A stretch of 52,184 bases of DNA from a bacterium. GTDB taxonomy: Bacteria > Patescibacteriota > Saccharimonadia > Saccharimonadales > UBA4665. Made by a program: the position numbers and the translations under genes. The DNA is taken from the NCBI GenBank assembly GCA_021850365.1, contig JAJZMH010000029.1, forward strand, positions 1-52,184. The letters are read 5' to 3'. Below, piece after piece: positions 51,516-52,184 of the stretch; the stretch's first letter is position 1; each line of letters begins with the position of its first letter. The notes beneath the pieces are model-generated. The model did no database searches. It was not told where the DNA came from and saw only the letters and a list, made by a program, of their open reading frames with translations.

Positions 51516-51952
51516 TATTTAGCCTCCAAATTTAATTGTGTTGGTTTTTGAGGATCATGATTATGATTTTCATCCTTATATATTTTCAGTCTAGTTAATC
51601 TTTGATCTCGAAGTTTATTCACTGGCAACATTCCTCTAACAGCGTTATAAATTACTTTTCTGGAATCTTTTTGAAGTTGAGTTTGAAGGTCAATTTCCTT
51701 CAATCCTCCTGGATGCATTGAGTGATGATAATATTTCTTTTGAGTCAATTTATTACCGGTAACTACTAATTTATCCGAATTAATAACAACAACGTAATCT
51801 CCGCAGTCTATATGCTTGGTAAATAGAGGCTTATTTTTTCCCATTAAGATTGTAGAAATATGTGTAGACAATCTTCCTAGTGGTAGAACTGAAGCATCAA
51901 CTATGTACCAATTTCTAGTAATTTGAGATGGTTTTACTGAGAAAGTTTTCAT
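51515..51952 (-). CDS. rplM: 50S ribosomal protein L13
   Basis: 145 residues. RNWYIVDASVLPLGRLSTHI, FTKHIDCGDYVVVINSDKLVVTG (split by the usual loops), KKYYHHSMHPGGLKEI and AVRGMLPVNKLRDQRLTRL are all characteristic. Overlaps rplQ upstream (ATGA) and rpsI downstream, forming the rplQ-rplM-rpsI order. Confidence 0.98.
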   Translation of the reverse strand: MKTFSVKPSQITRNWYIVDASVLPLGRLSTHISTILMGKNKPLFTKHIDCGDYVVVINSDKLVVTGNKLTQKKYYHHSMHPGGLKEIDLQTQLQKDSRKVIYNAVRGMLPVNKLRDQRLTRLKIYKDENHNHDPQKPTQLNLEAK

Positions 51953-52184
51953 TTTTTAACCTCTTTTTTAGGTGACTTTTTAGCGGTTGGTTTATCTTTA
52001 GTATTTAGTTTAGGTGTAGATGATTTCTCAACTTTTTGCTTAGGAACAACATCTTTTGTTGATTTATCTATTTCAGAAACTGGCTTATTTTCTTTTGCCT
52101 GATCAAATATGAAGCTTATTGATGCTAATTGAGCATTATCTCCTCGTCTTAGTTCTTGACGTTTAATTCGTAAATATCCACTAT
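51949..52184 (-). CDS. rplQ: 50S ribosomal protein L17, C-terminal part, with a lysine-rich tail
   Basis: Only the last 77 codons are in the window; the stop TGA overlaps the rplM ATG as ATGA. The visible start GYLRIKRQELRRGDNAQLAS is the conserved C-terminal block of L17 (G-Y-x-R-x-x-x-x-x-x-R-x-GD-x-A). Where most L17 proteins end, this one continues for about 50 residues of Lys/Ser/Thr/Pro-rich low-complexity tail, like the N-terminal extension of L1. Confidence 0.85.
   Translation of the reverse strand, partial: SGYLRIKRQELRRGDNAQLASISFIFDQAKENKPVSEIDKSTKDVVPKQKVEKSSTPKLNTKDKPTAKKSPKKEVKK

Noticed and set aside
1-52184. CRISPR arrays, rRNA genes, classic insertion sequences, TGA recoding
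   Set aside because: No regularly spaced repeats, rRNA-like stretches or DDE transposases were seen, and TGA serves as a stop (for example at 2800-2802 and 6739-6741).

Overview
The window is A+T-rich, densely packed bacterial DNA that most resembles a Candidate Phyla Radiation genome, probably Candidatus Saccharibacteria. That placement is an inference from gene content: small or degenerate informational proteins (RecR and DnaX without zinc modules, cysteine-free L33), lysine-rich extensions on ribosomal proteins L1 and L17, unusual fusions, and a GT4/GH57/GH15 alpha-glucan cluster. TAA, TAG and TGA all act as stops, so TGA is not recoded as in Gracilibacteria or Absconditabacteria. All five tRNA genes encode their CCA ends.

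Layout. 1-7664 is chromosome: a partial NADH dehydrogenase (NDH-2) divergent from a D-lactate dehydrogenase-like flavoprotein, a two-component system, a LPG-flippase-like membrane protein, a CDF-like gene broken by one in-frame TAA, and an acyl-ACP desaturase. 7687-18382 is a 10.7 kb integrated element bounded by a 17-bp direct repeat (16/17 identical) that is the 3' end of tRNA-Gln. It carries a PLD-family nuclease, an XRE/small protein/DUF5677-like cassette, a VirD4-like coupling ATPase, a LexA-cytosine methyltransferase fusion with a candidate restriction enzyme and an unknown divergent partner, a replication-relaxation-type wHTH protein and a large serine recombinase beside the tRNA.

18531-42315 is chromosome again: AI-2E family exporter, cysS-nrnA-recR-ybaB, dnaB, dnaX, rplJ-rplL with a recognisable L10 leader, a Tmk-ThyX-ThyX fusion overlapping dcd (a dTMP-supply operon), an MprF-like protein, the secE-nusG-rplK-rplA operon with a hairpin at its 5' end, a GT2 enzyme, an orphan PAS histidine kinase, a YgjP-type metalloprotease and a P-loop protein. 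42421-46977 holds tRNA-Trp and the alpha-glucan operon. 46978-52184 has rpmG, three tRNAs (Thr, Thr, Tyr), TPR protein, holB-like, rluD-like, trpS, rpsI, rplM and the end of rplQ.

The most notable system is the tRNA-Gln element. Its centre is a LexA repressor with intact autocleavage residues fused to a complete C5-cytosine methyltransferase, under a promoter whose spacer contains a palindrome. Joining the two ends of the element in silico creates a 65-codon ORF from downstream of the recombinase into the PLD gene, which supports the boundaries. I ran no searches; family names come from reading motifs and gene order.
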